A stretch of 64,000 bases of DNA from positions 434,001 through 498,000 of the forward strand of contig NZ_BBQF01000001.1 in the NCBI RefSeq assembly GCF_000813345.1, read 5' to 3'. Every line of letters begins with the position of its first letter. The stretch's first letter is position 1. The stretch is from Sulfurospirillum arsenophilum NBRC 109478 (GTDB lineage: Bacteria; Campylobacterota; Campylobacteria; Campylobacterales; Sulfurospirillaceae). Both the position numbers and the translations under genes were made by a program. This document shows positions 18,339 through 27,480 of the stretch, in pieces. A model generated the notes under the pieces. It did not search any database, had not been told where the DNA came from, and saw only the letters and a list, made by a program, of their open reading frames with translations.

Positions 18339-18350
18339 TTTACATGTAAA
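18339..18350. repeat. dispersed palindrome copy right of the nuclease gene
   Basis: TTTACATGTAAA immediately before the sotB stop codon (18354). The other bases of the 85-bp gap are AT-rich and hold no gene. Confidence 0.85.
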
Positions 18351-18353
18351 CCT

Positions 18354-19532
18354 CTAATTTCGGATCAAAAGATACCTCTTCCAAATCCAAATCGCCAACA
18401 CAAGCGCCACACTTCCAAACAAAGCTCCGAACATCCCCACGTTTGCCATTGAACTCTGAGATATAACCAAACTTCCCACAAAAGCGCCCCCGCCAATGCC
18501 AATGTTATAAATGCCCGAATAAAGGGACATTGCAACATCGGTGGCATCAGGGGTGAGTTCTAAAACGGTGACTTGAAGAATGAGGCTAATGAGACAAATC
18601 GCAATGCCCCAAAGAAGGCACAAAAGACTAAAGGGAATGGTGTGTGGTGCAAGTGGGAGCATCAAAAGTAACGATAAGATGAGTGCTCCAAGTGAACTTA
18701 CGATGATCGTAAAGGGGTATTTGTGTTTGAAATGCGCAAAAATCGTACTGCCAAGCATTCCTGCAATACCGAAAATAAAGAGCGTTACGGTTGCAAAGTC
18801 AGCACTTAAAAAGGCGATTTGTTGCACGAACGGCTCGATGTACGAGTAGGCTGTAAAATGCGCAGTAATCGCTAAAGCGGTTAAAAGATAAACGCCCATA
18901 AGCGCAGGTCGTTTGATCAAAAGCGGTAAGCTTTTTAGAGAACCTGCATTGACACTGGGAAGTTGTGGTAAAAGTTTCATGAGAAAAAACATCATCGCAA
19001 AGGCGACTAAAGCGATGCAGGCAAAGGTTGTACGCCAGCCCAAACTCTGACCGATGAGGCGACCAAGAGGCAAACCCAAAACGATGGCAAGGGATGTGCC
19101 TGTCGCTAGAATGCCAAGGGCGCGTGTTTTTTTACCTTGTGGGGCTAAGCGGTAAGCCAGTGAAGCGGTTATCGACCAAAAGATGGCATGAGAAAACGCT
19201 ATACCAATGCGTGAGAACATCAAAATCCAAAAATTCCATGCGAGGACAGAGAGTATATGGCTAGCAATAAAAAAAGAAAATAAAAGCAGAAGTAATTTTC
19301 GGCGTTCCATATCTTTGGTAAGAAGCATCAATGGTAACGATGTTGTGGCTACGACCCACGCATAAACGGTCATCATAAGCCCAGTCTGAGCTTCGCTAAT
19401 GTTAAAATCACTCGCGATGTCAGTGAGTAAGCTAATAGGAGCGAATTCGGTGGTGTTAAAAATAAATGCTGAAATAGTGAGACAAACGACTGGAAGCCAT
19501 GGTTTCCATGAGAAAAAAAGCGAAGCAAACAT
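18354..19532 (-). CDS. sotB: MFS sugar efflux transporter, SotB (YdeA) type
   Basis: 392 aa from the ATG at 19532 (AAAAGG about 10 nt upstream); the frame extends to a TTG at 19574. Twelve predicted helices. Residues match the E. coli SotB pattern closely by memory: AFIFNTTEFAPISLL, YAWVVATTSLPLMLLT, SHAIFWSITASLA, GLPLGRLIGQ, TAYSYIEPFVQ. SotB exports arabinose and other sugars or IPTG; the natural substrate here is unknown. The strong likeness to gammaproteobacterial SotB, next to an AT-rich nuclease gene, suggests horizontal gain. Confidence 0.85.
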   Translation of the reverse strand: MFASLFFSWKPWLPVVCLTISAFIFNTTEFAPISLLTDIASDFNISEAQTGLMMTVYAWVVATTSLPLMLLTKDMERRKLLLLLFSFFIASHILSVLAWNFWILMFSRIGIAFSHAIFWSITASLAYRLAPQGKKTRALGILATGTSLAIVLGLPLGRLIGQSLGWRTTFACIALVAFAMMFFLMKLLPQLPSVNAGSLKSLPLLIKRPALMGVYLLTALAITAHFTAYSYIEPFVQQIAFLSADFATVTLFIFGIAGMLGSTIFAHFKHKYPFTIIVSSLGALILSLLLMLPLAPHTIPFSLLCLLWGIAICLISLILQVTVLELTPDATDVAMSLYSGIYNIGIGGGAFVGSLVISQSSMANVGMFGALFGSVALVLAIWIWKRYLLIRN

Positions 19533-19645
19533 ACTAAAAAAGCCTTTTGGTAAATGAGCGGTTATTGTAGCCAAACACTCACTAGAAGCAGTTGAAAGGG
19601 TGCAATTGCAGAGGGGATTTAACGAAATATTTGTATAATAATCGC

Positions 19646-19655
19646 TTACATGTAA
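19646..19655. repeat. dispersed palindrome copy upstream of the YchJ-like gene
   Basis: TTACATGTAA ends 14 bp before the ATG at 19670 and lies between a TATAAT-like stretch (TTGTATAATAATCG, 19631-19644) and the AGAGGA ribosome site, so it would be in the 5' untranslated region. Confidence 0.8.
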
Positions 19656-19669
19656 TCAAAAGAGGACGA

Positions 19670-20071
19670 ATGAAAGAAGAAAATCTCTGCCCTTGTGGTA
19701 GTGAAAAAACCTATGAAGCGTGTTGTGAGCCGTACCATAAACATCATAATGCTCCAACTGCCGTTGCATTGATGCGTTCACGCTACGCTGCGTATGTATT
19801 TGGATTGGTGGATTATCTGTTTGAAACCACGCATCCAAGCCATCGTGCAAAAAATCTCAAAGAGGATATTGCCTTTACATGTAAAGGTTTAGCCTGGACA
19901 GAACTTGAAGTTTTAGAGACGTGGCAAGGTGGAGAAAAGGATAAAGTAGGCAAAGTCTCTTTTCGTGCTTCATTTGTGCAAAATGGTGCGAAAGGTTTGC
20001 ATGAAGAGCATTCACGGTTTAAGCGATTTGGTAAAGCGTGGATGTATGTCGATGGCGAAGTCAAAGGTTAG
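19670..20071 (+). CDS. YchJ-family SEC-C motif protein (UPF0225)
   Basis: 133 aa. The ATG at 19670 follows GAGGA; an upstream in-frame start at 19592 would run through the promoter. The N-terminal SEC-C zinc motif is CPCGSEKTYEACCEPYH (about 6-22), then the YchJ core TAVALMRSRYAAYVFGLVDYLFETTHPS. No biochemical role is established. It is 3 bp from the Crp/Fnr-type gene and likely co-transcribed. A TTTACATGTAAA copy encodes F-T-C-K. Confidence 0.85.
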   Translation: MKEENLCPCGSEKTYEACCEPYHKHHNAPTAVALMRSRYAAYVFGLVDYLFETTHPSHRAKNLKEDIAFTCKGLAWTELEVLETWQGGEKDKVGKVSFRASFVQNGAKGLHEEHSRFKRFGKAWMYVDGEVKG

Positions 20072-20074
20072 GTT

Positions 20075-20731
20075 ATGTACGCACTTGACGTTATACAGCA
20101 AGAACTCAAAGACGACATAGAGCATTTTGGTCGTGTGGTGCATGTTAAAAAGGGTGAAATTCTGATGCGCCCTGAAGAGTGCATGGAACACTTTTTTGTC
20201 ATCTTAGAAGGGCGTGTCAAAATCTCGCAGATCAACTTTGAAAATGGCAAAGAGCAGATACTTTATCTACTCACCAAAGGTGATATGTACGACATCATTA
20301 CCCTTTTAGATGCCAAAGTGCATGAAAATGTGGCGATGGCGCTCGATGATGTGACACTTCTTGTTTTTCCCATTGAGCTTTTTCGTGAGTGGATCGAAAC
20401 AAAGCCTTCCTTTAACAAACTCTTCTTACCGTATGTTGCGAAACAGCTCCGTGATGTTGAAACCTTGGCAGCAGATTTATCGCTTTATGACACTACTACA
20501 CGCTTGGTGAAGTTGATCGCTAAAAACATTGAAAAACAAGGAGATAAGCAGACACTCAAACTTATCAATAATCTTTCGCATGAAGAGCTAGCAAGCCTTG
20601 TGGGCACAGTACGAAAAGTGCTCAATCGCAATTTACAATCGTTAAAAAAGCAAGGGCTTATTGATGTCAAACGCAAAGAGATTTTCATAAAAGACTCTCA
20701 AAACTTGCTTGAACATCTTCCTGAAGAGTAG
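20075..20731 (+). CDS. Crp/Fnr-family transcriptional regulator
   Basis: 218 aa. A cyclic-nucleotide-binding fold (about 15-120: VHVKKGEILMRPEECMEHFFVILEGRVKI, LLTKGDMYDI), a dimer helix (about 125-150) and a winged HTH (about 170-215: SHEELASLVGTVRKVLNRNLQSLKKQGLIDV). It lacks the N-terminal cysteine cluster of Fnr and the RxS cAMP signature, so the ligand is unknown. The recognition helix VGTVRKVLNRNLQ keeps the TVxR pattern. Downstream is a TGCCAC stem-loop. Confidence 0.85.
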   Translation: MYALDVIQQELKDDIEHFGRVVHVKKGEILMRPEECMEHFFVILEGRVKISQINFENGKEQILYLLTKGDMYDIITLLDAKVHENVAMALDDVTLLVFPIELFREWIETKPSFNKLFLPYVAKQLRDVETLAADLSLYDTTTRLVKLIAKNIEKQGDKQTLKLINNLSHEELASLVGTVRKVLNRNLQSLKKQGLIDVKRKEIFIKDSQNLLEHLPEE

Positions 20732-20739
20732 CCATTTTA

Positions 20740-20755
20740 TGCCACTTAAGTGGCA
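20740..20755. terminator. 16-bp palindrome TGCCACTTAAGTGGCA
   Basis: A perfect 16-bp inverted repeat located 9 bp after the regulator gene and 55 bp before hsp20. A 6-bp stem with a TTAA loop could be a weak terminator; being an uninterrupted palindrome upstream of a heat-shock gene it could equally be an operator. Confidence 0.45.
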
Positions 20756-20766
20756 GACAAACGTTT

Positions 20767-20776
20767 TTACATGTAA
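20767..20776. repeat. dispersed palindrome copy upstream of hsp20
   Basis: TTACATGTAA in the hsp20 promoter region, 34 bp before the ATG and just upstream of the -10-like CATAAAAT. Confidence 0.8.
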
Positions 20777-20809
20777 TAAACTTCTCCCATAAAATTTAAG
20801 GAGTTTAAC

Positions 20810-21238
20810 ATGTTAGTTACACGATTTAATCCGTATAAAGAGCTTAAAGAGTTGGAGAACAGGCTGTTCAATTATTATCCTGCTGAAAGTGATGAAAGTG
20901 GCATCTCAGCGTTCAAACCTACTGTGAGTACACGTGAGGGCGAATTTGCTTACCATGTTGAAATTGACCTTCCTGGTGTTAAAAAAGAGGACATCAGCAT
21001 CGATGTTAAAGATAATCAAATCGTCATTTCAGGAGAGCGAAGTTTTAAAGAAGAGCGACAAGAGAAAGACTACTACAAAGTTGAAAGCAGTTACGGTAAG
21101 TTCCAACGCAGTTTTGCATTGCCTGAAAATGTTGATGTTGAAAATATCGAAGCAAGTAGCCAAGATGGTGTGCTTGAAGTCGTGCTTCCAAAACTGAAAG
21201 TTGAAAAAAGCGAAGTGAAAAAAATCCAAGTCAAATAA
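20810..21238 (+). CDS. small heat shock protein, Hsp20 family
   Basis: 142 aa. An ATP-independent holdase chaperone. The alpha-crystallin domain spans about 38-130 (HVEIDLPGVKKEDISIDVKDNQ, GKFQRSFALPENVD, DGVLEVVLPK). The short N-terminal arm begins LVTRFNPYKELKELENRLF, and the C-terminus VEKSEVKKIQVK contains an I-x-V tail. AAGGAG precedes the start. Confidence 0.92.
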   Translation: MLVTRFNPYKELKELENRLFNYYPAESDESGISAFKPTVSTREGEFAYHVEIDLPGVKKEDISIDVKDNQIVISGERSFKEERQEKDYYKVESSYGKFQRSFALPENVDVENIEASSQDGVLEVVLPKLKVEKSEVKKIQVK

Positions 21239-21247
21239 AAAGACTTT

Positions 21248-21271
21248 GAGGCAAGGGTAAACTCTTGCCTC
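21248..21271 (+). terminator. hsp20 terminator hairpin
   Basis: An 8-bp perfect stem GAGGCAAG/CTTGCCTC with an 8-nt loop begins 9 bp after the hsp20 stop. No T run follows. Confidence 0.6.
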
Positions 21272-21308
21272 TGCTGATATGCGGTAGATTCCTTTTCCTA
21301 ATTTACGC

Positions 21309-21314
21309 TACAAT
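21309..21314 (+). promoter_or_regulatory. candidate -10 (TACAAT) of the diguanylate cyclase gene
   Basis: GCTACAAT lies 31 nt upstream of a TTG start (21346) that carries AAGGAAG. This placement supports the TTG and argues against the longer frame starting at 21265, which would cross both the hsp20 terminator and this promoter. Confidence 0.45.
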
Positions 21315-21345
21315 CTTCTTTAATAATCGGGGCAAAGGAAGTTTC

Positions 21346-23649
21346 TTGAGACGCTTGTGGGAATCTACACTCTTACCATGGGTTTTCTTATTCTTAGGGG
21401 TAGCATTCTCCTTGTTTATTGCATGGAAAAGCGCTCTTTGGATTAAAGAGACAGAACAGATTCGCTTTCAAGCCGCTTCAAATCATATATCAAGTTTAAT
21501 TCAAAAAGAGCTCAGAGCACATATTCAACTCTTACGCAGTGCCGCAGCTTTTATGAATGCTTCTGACGATGTATCGCGTGAGGAGTGGAAACATTATGCC
21601 CTTTCAAACCATATCAATGAGCAGTTTTTAGGTTTTCGTGCATTTGGTTATGCACCTTTAATTCAACCCCATAATCGTCTCAAACATGAAGAAAGCGTTC
21701 GTGAAGAAGGGTTTTCTCACTACACTGTTTTCCAAATCAATGCCTCATCAAATTCTGCACTCTTCCCCGTAACCTATATAGAGCCTTTATCTGAATTAAA
21801 TGAAAAAGCCTTTGGATTAGATTTGGCTTCTGAGGGCATACGAAAAGAGGCATTGTATCAATCTTTGATGCGAGCAGATGCGACACTCTCTTCTAAAATT
21901 GATTTGCTTCAAAAATACATTACCGACCATCAAGCTGGCTTTCTGATCTTTTTCCCTTTATACCAATCACGAGAAATTCCATCTTCAGAAGAAGAGCGTT
22001 TGAAGGATGTAAAAGGGGTTGTTTATGTCGCTATTGATTCTAAAAAAATGTTTGAACAACTCTTACAAAGTAATTATATTTTAGTTGATTTTGAAATTTA
22101 CGATGGAACTGTACCTTTAGCGCAAAACCTTCTTTATAATTCCAATCCTGATCTGATTGAGCCAAGATTAAGCCAGTATACCTCTTTGGAAATTTACGGA
22201 AAGACATGGACGATTCATTTTAAAGCCAAAGATGTGTTAGAAATGAGCAACAGTCATTACTTTCCATGGTTCCGAATGATTTTTGGTCTGCTTTTATTTA
22301 GTTTACTGAGCGGATTGATTTATGTGCTTCAGCATACACGAAAAAAAGCATATGCAATAGCCGATGAAAAGACAAAACTTCTTGCTCAGTCCGAGGCTGA
22401 AATCCGCTCCATTTTTCAGACAATGCAAGAGGGTGTGGTGGTTTTGAACGATCAAGGCATCGTTGCAGAGTGTAATTTGGCTGCACAAGAGATGTTGAAG
22501 GTTGCTAAAAGTGACATTGTTGGTAAAGTGGGTAGCGATACTAAATGGAATGCTGTTCATGAAGATGGTTCGGTGTTTGACATAGAAGAGCGTCCCTCTT
22601 TTAAAGCATTTCATACGGGAGTAGCACAAAATAATGTCATTATGGGAATTAGGCGAGAAGATGGTTCTCTTTTGTGGGTTCAAACGAATGCTCAGCCCAT
22701 TTTTTCGGATGATTTTGACAAAATTACATCGGTGTTGATTACGTTTAGTGATATTACTGCGTATCGTAAATCAAAACATGAACTTGAAAAATACCTTCAA
22801 ATTATTGATACGCATGTGATTACTTCGAGTACAGATTTGAAGGGGATTATAACGGATGTAAGTGAGGCATTTTGTAAGATTTCAGGGTATACAAAAGAAG
22901 AACTTATTGGGAAAAGCCACAATATCGTCAGATACCCAGATATGCCTATAACTCTTTATCAAGAGATGTGGAGTACGTTGAAAAAAGGTATTTCGTGGAG
23001 TGGGGAGATCAAAAACAGACGTAAAGATGGATCTGTTTATTGGATGGAAACGATTATTGAACCTCGGTACAATGAAGAGTATTATTTAGTAGGGTACACT
23101 GCCATTCGACATGATATTACCGATAAAAAAAGAGTTGAAGAACTTTCTATTACCGATCGTTTGACAGGCTTGTATAATCGTCTTAAACTCGATGAACTCT
23201 TTGCCTATTACCTGAGTATTGCCAAACGTCATCAGACACCTCTTTCGATTTTACTCCTTGATATTGATAAATTCAAATCGGTTAATGACACGTATGGGCA
23301 TCAAGTAGGCGATAGTGTATTGCAAGAGATAGCAAAGCTTTTAAAGGCAAATGTCCGCTTGGAAGATGCTGTAGGAAGATGGGGTGGAGAAGAATTTTTG
23401 ATTCTTCTTCCAAGTAGTAATGTTGAAGAGGCACATTTATTGGCAGAGAAACTTCGTGCTGTCATTGAAGGAGAAGATTTTGCGTATGCAGGGAGTCGTA
23501 CAGCCAGTTTTGGTGTGGCAACGTATCATTTAAATGATGATGAAACAAGTATGGTTGCACGAGTGGATGAGTCACTTTACCGTGCAAAAGAGAATGGTCG
23601 CAACCGTGTTGAAGTAGAGGTATATGCGTGCAATCTACCTTCTTCCTAA
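21346..23649 (+). CDS. membrane sensor diguanylate cyclase: CHASE-PAS-PAS-GGDEF
   Basis: 767 aa from TTG 21346. A membrane helix (about 9-27), an extracytoplasmic CHASE domain (about 50-240; FRAFGYAPLI, GFLIFFPLYQ), a second helix (about 305-325), two PAS domains (about 350-470 and 475-600, the second with YTKEELIGKSHNIVRYPDMP like aerotaxis PAS domains), then GGDEF (about 605-760). The active site reads GGEEF (near 680) in RWGGEEFLILLP, compatible with c-di-GMP synthesis; LLDIDKFKSVNDTYGH is intact. No EAL domain. The signal sensed is unknown. Confidence 0.88.
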   Translation: MRRLWESTLLPWVFLFLGVAFSLFIAWKSALWIKETEQIRFQAASNHISSLIQKELRAHIQLLRSAAAFMNASDDVSREEWKHYALSNHINEQFLGFRAFGYAPLIQPHNRLKHEESVREEGFSHYTVFQINASSNSALFPVTYIEPLSELNEKAFGLDLASEGIRKEALYQSLMRADATLSSKIDLLQKYITDHQAGFLIFFPLYQSREIPSSEEERLKDVKGVVYVAIDSKKMFEQLLQSNYILVDFEIYDGTVPLAQNLLYNSNPDLIEPRLSQYTSLEIYGKTWTIHFKAKDVLEMSNSHYFPWFRMIFGLLLFSLLSGLIYVLQHTRKKAYAIADEKTKLLAQSEAEIRSIFQTMQEGVVVLNDQGIVAECNLAAQEMLKVAKSDIVGKVGSDTKWNAVHEDGSVFDIEERPSFKAFHTGVAQNNVIMGIRREDGSLLWVQTNAQPIFSDDFDKITSVLITFSDITAYRKSKHELEKYLQIIDTHVITSSTDLKGIITDVSEAFCKISGYTKEELIGKSHNIVRYPDMPITLYQEMWSTLKKGISWSGEIKNRRKDGSVYWMETIIEPRYNEEYYLVGYTAIRHDITDKKRVEELSITDRLTGLYNRLKLDELFAYYLSIAKRHQTPLSILLLDIDKFKSVNDTYGHQVGDSVLQEIAKLLKANVRLEDAVGRWGGEEFLILLPSSNVEEAHLLAEKLRAVIEGEDFAYAGSRTASFGVATYHLNDDETSMVARVDESLYRAKENGRNRVEVEVYACNLPSS

Positions 23650-23685
23650 ACTCTCTCTTAATGTAAACGCAGTAGAATATCTTTT

Positions 23686-23695
23686 TTACATGTAA
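23686..23695. repeat. dispersed palindrome copy overlapping the lgt ribosome site
   Basis: TTACATGTAA is directly followed by GG, making TAAGGATTTG the likely ribosome-binding stretch before the lgt ATG (23704). A TAGAATAT -10-like element precedes it at 23672-23679. Confidence 0.75.
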
Positions 23696-23703
23696 GGATT
23701 TGA

Positions 23704-24522
23704 ATGCTTTTTTGGAATAATATTTACAGCCAATTTGACCCTGTTGCTTTTAAATTAGGACCTATTGCCGTTCATTGGTATGGGCTTATGTATATGCTTG
23801 CCCTTCTTGGAGCGCTTTATGCTGCAAAATGGTTTGTCAAACGTGACAATCTTGGCTTTACGAATCAAATTTTAGAGAGTTATTTTATTTGGATTGAAAT
23901 TGGTATTGTTTTGGGTGCACGCATTGGTTACATTCTTTTCTACGATCCGCATGTGGATTATTACCTCTCCAATCCGTGGCAGATGTTTAATCCTTTTATG
24001 GATGGTACGTTTGTGGGCATTCGTGGTATGAGTTATCATGGTGCAATTATTGGATTTTTTCTTGGTACTTGGTTTTTCTATCTCAAACATAAAATCAATG
24101 TTTGGAGACTTCTTGATGTGGTAGCCCTAAGCGTTCCTGTGGGTTACATCTTTGGACGCATAGGTAATTTTCTCAACCAAGAACTTTTCGGCAGACCAAC
24201 CGATGTGGCATGGGGTATCTATGTTGATGGTGTGCTTCGTCACCCTTCGCAACTCTATGAAGCACTCTTAGAGGGATTGATGGTTTTTGTGGTACTCTAT
24301 TTTTACCGAAACTTTAAAAAATACGATGGTGAGCTCATCGCACTTTATGGCTTTTTCTACTCTTTGGGACGTTTTATTGCAGAATTTTGGAGAGAACCAG
24401 ACTTTCAAATCGGTTTTGTGTACGGTGAATGGATGAGTAAAGGTCAAGCGCTTTCTATCCTTATGATAATTGCTTCTTTACTCCTCTATGGCTTCATCAT
24501 CAAACGGGGTAAACGGGGATAA
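23704..24522 (+). CDS. lgt: prolipoprotein diacylglyceryl transferase
   Basis: 272 aa, polytopic. Transfers diacylglyceryl from phosphatidylglycerol to the lipobox Cys of prolipoproteins. The Lgt signature GRIGNFLNQELFGRPTDVAWG (about 156-176) includes the essential Arg and Asn, with HWYGLMYMLA near the N-terminus, GMSYHGAIIG (essential His) and RHPSQLYEALLEG. Next to frdCAB, as I recall from Campylobacter gene order. Confidence 0.94.
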   Translation: MLFWNNIYSQFDPVAFKLGPIAVHWYGLMYMLALLGALYAAKWFVKRDNLGFTNQILESYFIWIEIGIVLGARIGYILFYDPHVDYYLSNPWQMFNPFMDGTFVGIRGMSYHGAIIGFFLGTWFFYLKHKINVWRLLDVVALSVPVGYIFGRIGNFLNQELFGRPTDVAWGIYVDGVLRHPSQLYEALLEGLMVFVVLYFYRNFKKYDGELIALYGFFYSLGRFIAEFWREPDFQIGFVYGEWMSKGQALSILMIIASLLLYGFIIKRGKRG

Positions 24523-24644
24523 AAAATCCCTTTTAAATCCCCTTTCGTATATTATAATTTCAACTAATATGTACAAAATAACATAGTTGTGATGTGTTTA
24601 AACTTCTTCTAAATGCCTTTAAAATGGACTTTGTTAGAGATTGA

Positions 24645-24680
24645 CATTCATAAGTGTGTTATCTTGCACATTTATGAGTG
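24645..24680 (+). promoter_or_regulatory. 14-bp inverted repeat upstream of frdCAB
   Basis: CATTCATAAGTGTG and CACATTTATGAGTG pair over 14 bp (two G-T wobbles) around the loop TTATCTTG, 30 bp upstream of the frdC start. It overlaps a consensus-like TTGACA at 24641. It may be an operator of a dimeric regulator, or a 5' leader hairpin. The other bases of the 187-bp lgt-frdC gap include an upstream TATTATAAT (24554-24562) and no gene. Confidence 0.5.
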
Positions 24681-24709
24681 TTTATAAAACTTCACAAAAA
24701 GGATAAAAT

Positions 24710-25492
24710 GTGAGTGACCTACTTGAAGGTTTTCTAGGTACGAGCGTTGAGGGAAAAAAGAGTAGAGTTCCTGCAAAATTGGACTATGTTCAAAGTGCAA
24801 CAGGACTATTCTTAGGTTTGTTTATGTGGGGACATATGTTCTTTGTATCAACTATTTTGATCAGCAAAGACTTTATGTACACAATAACAAAAATGTTTGA
24901 AGGCAGTTTGTTCCTAAGCGAACCACAGCCTATAATCGTTTCTGCAATTGTATTGTTTGTATTTGCAGTCTTTATTGTACATGCAATGCTCGGTATGAGA
25001 AAATTGCCTATTACATTTAGACAATATCAAGCATACAAAACACACATGGGCATGATGAAACATGATGATACGACTATGTGGTTTACACAAGCGTTCACAG
25101 GTTTTGCAATGTTCTTCCTTGGTTCTGCTCACCTCTTTACAATGGCGGTTCAAGCAGATAAAATTGGACCATTCGGTTCAGCAGATAGAATGTACAGCGA
25201 ATTTATGTGGCCATTTTATCTTCTTCTTCTTCTAGCAGTTGAATTCCACGGTGGTATCGGCCTTTATCGTCTTTGTGTTAAATGGGGATGGTTTGAAGGT
25301 GAACACGCAAAAGATTCTCGTAAAAATCTTAAAAAAGTTAAATGGGCTGTGACTGTATTTTTCTTAGCACTTGGTCTTTTAACACTTGCTGCGTATGTCA
25401 AAATCGGTTACGAGCACAGAAATAATGTTGGTGAAGCGTATAAACCAACGGCACAAGTAGAAGCAAGATATGATGTGAAGGTTAGGGCGTAA
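24710..25492 (+). CDS. frdC: fumarate reductase cytochrome b subunit
   Basis: 260 aa, GTG start with AAAAGGAT. A five-helix dihaem membrane anchor that takes electrons from menaquinol. It resembles Wolinella FrdC along its length: [83 protein letters not shown] carry the haem histidines and a conserved Glu near the P-side. First gene of frdCAB. Confidence 0.95.
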   Translation: MSDLLEGFLGTSVEGKKSRVPAKLDYVQSATGLFLGLFMWGHMFFVSTILISKDFMYTITKMFEGSLFLSEPQPIIVSAIVLFVFAVFIVHAMLGMRKLPITFRQYQAYKTHMGMMKHDDTTMWFTQAFTGFAMFFLGSAHLFTMAVQADKIGPFGSADRMYSEFMWPFYLLLLLAVEFHGGIGLYRLCVKWGWFEGEHAKDSRKNLKKVKWAVTVFFLALGLLTLAAYVKIGYEHRNNVGEAYKPTAQVEARYDVKVRA

Positions 25493-25494
25493 AA

Positions 25495-27480
25495 ATGAAC
25501 GTAAAATATTGTGATGCACTGGTAATCGGTGGTGGTTTAGCAGGTCTTAGAGCGGCGATTGCAACGCAATCTAAAGGTCTTAGCACAACAGTTTTAAGTC
25601 TTTGTCCAGTTAAGAGATCTCACTCTGCTGCGGCACAAGGTGGTATGCAAGCAAGTCTTGGTAACTCAAAAATGAGTAGAGGTGACAACGAAGATGTTCA
25701 CTTTGCTGATACTGTAAAAGGTAGTGACTGGGGTTGTGACCAAGAAGTTGCACGTATGTTCGTTACCGTTGCTCCTAAAGCTATCCGTGAGTTAGCTGGT
25801 TGGGGTGTGCCTTGGACAAGAATTGCTAAAGGTAGCAGAGAAGCTATCATTAATGCTGAGAGAACGACTATCGTTGAAGACGAAGAAGTACATGGTTATA
25901 TCCACTCTCGTGACTTTGGTGGTACTAAAAAATGGAGAACCTGTTATACAGCGGATGCTACAGGCCATACCATGCTTTTTGGTGTTGCGAACGAAGCGTT
26001 GAAACTTGACGTAAATATTGAAGATAGAAAAGAAGCGATTGCGCTTATTCATGAAAACAACCGTTGTTACGGTGCGATTGTAAGAGATCTAGTAACTGGC
26101 GAGCTTTGGGCTTACGTTGCTAAAGGTACTTTGATTGCAACAGGCGGTTACGGTAGACTTTACAAACAAACAACCAATGCGGTTATTTGTGATGGTATTG
26201 GTGCTGCTATTGCTCTTGAGACAGGTGTTGCGACACTTGGTAACATGGAAGCAGTACAATTCCACCCAACCCCAATTGTTCCTTCAGGTATCCTTTTAAC
26301 AGAAGGCTGTAGAGGTGATGGTGGTCTATTACGTGACGTTGATGGTCATAGATTTATGCCAGACTACGAGCCAGAGAAAAAAGAACTTGCAAGTCGTGAC
26401 GTTGTAAGTCGTCGTATGATGGAACACATCCGTAAAGGTAAAGGTGTTAAATCTCCATATGGCGAGCACTTGTGGTTAGATATCTCTATTCTTGGTCGTG
26501 CACATATTGAGCGAAACCTAAGAGATGTACAAGAAATTTGTCAAATCTTTAACGGTATCGATCCTGCGGATGAAGGTCCAAAAGGCTGGGCACCAGTTCT
26601 TCCAATGCAACACTACTCAATGGGTGGTATTAGAACAAAAGCAACCGGTGAGTCTCCAACACTTTCAGGTCTCTTCTCTGCTGGTGAAGCTGCTTGTTGG
26701 GATATGCACGGATTTAACCGCCTTGGTGGTAACTCTGTAAGTGAAACCGTTGTTGCTGGTATGATCGTTGGTGATTATTTTGCTGACTATTGTTTAGCAA
26801 ATGAAGTGAATGTTAACACTGCAACGATTGAAAAAGCAATTAAAAAACAAAAAGAATTCATTGATCATTTGTTGACTAACAAAGGTAAATATAATATCTT
26901 TGAAATCAAAAACAGAATGAGAGATATTATGTGGGAAAAAGTTGCAATTTTCCGTGATGGCAAAGGTCTTGCTGAAGCGGTTAATGAACTTGAAGAACTT
27001 CTCAAAAAATCTCATGATGTTAATGTTAAATCTAAAACAGCATCTGCAAACCCAGAACTTGAAGAAGCATACCGTGTTCCTATGATGCTTAAACTTGCTC
27101 TTTGTGTAGCAGTTGGTGCAAGAGATAGAACAGAGAGTCGTGGTGCTCACTATAGAGAAGACTTCCTTAAACGTGATGATCTTAACTGGTTAAGCCGTAC
27201 ACTAACTTCATGGAAAGAGGGTTCTACTCTTCCAACAGTTACGTATGAACCACTTGACATTATGAAAATGGAAATTCCACCAGCATTCCGTGGTTACGGT
27301 GTTAAAGGAAATATTATCGAGCATCCTGTTAGTGCACAAAGACAAGAGGTTGTTGATAAAATTCGTGAAGAGATGGAAGCAGCAGGCAAAGACAGACATG
27401 AGATCCAAGATGCGCTTATGCCATTTGAGCTTCAACCATATTATAAAGCTAAAAATGAGAGATTTGGAGATGCAAAATGA
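25495..27480 (+). CDS. frdA: fumarate reductase flavoprotein subunit
   Basis: 661 aa. Holds covalent FAD and the fumarate site. The FAD motif [14 protein letters not shown] (about 10-23), [14 protein letters not shown] with the FAD-linking His (about 43), [11 protein letters not shown], the active-site Arg region and [14 protein letters not shown] are present. The start lies 2 bp after frdC. Supports fumarate respiration as in W. succinogenes. Confidence 0.96.
   Translation: MNVKYCDALVIGGGLAGLRAAIATQSKGLSTTVLSLCPVKRSHSAAAQGGMQASLGNSKMSRGDNEDVHFADTVKGSDWGCDQEVARMFVTVAPKAIRELAGWGVPWTRIAKGSREAIINAERTTIVEDEEVHGYIHSRDFGGTKKWRTCYTADATGHTMLFGVANEALKLDVNIEDRKEAIALIHENNRCYGAIVRDLVTGELWAYVAKGTLIATGGYGRLYKQTTNAVICDGIGAAIALETGVATLGNMEAVQFHPTPIVPSGILLTEGCRGDGGLLRDVDGHRFMPDYEPEKKELASRDVVSRRMMEHIRKGKGVKSPYGEHLWLDISILGRAHIERNLRDVQEICQIFNGIDPADEGPKGWAPVLPMQHYSMGGIRTKATGESPTLSGLFSAGEAACWDMHGFNRLGGNSVSETVVAGMIVGDYFADYCLANEVNVNTATIEKAIKKQKEFIDHLLTNKGKYNIFEIKNRMRDIMWEKVAIFRDGKGLAEAVNELEELLKKSHDVNVKSKTASANPELEEAYRVPMMLKLALCVAVGARDRTESRGAHYREDFLKRDDLNWLSRTLTSWKEGSTLPTVTYEPLDIMKMEIPPAFRGYGVKGNIIEHPVSAQRQEVVDKIREEMEAAGKDRHEIQDALMPFELQPYYKAKNERFGDAK

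Noticed and set aside
21265-21345. N-terminal extension of the diguanylate cyclase from 21265
   Set aside because: It would pass through the hsp20 hairpin and a TACAAT promoter, and the TTG at 21346 has a good AAGGAAG ribosome site followed by a typical membrane-anchor start.
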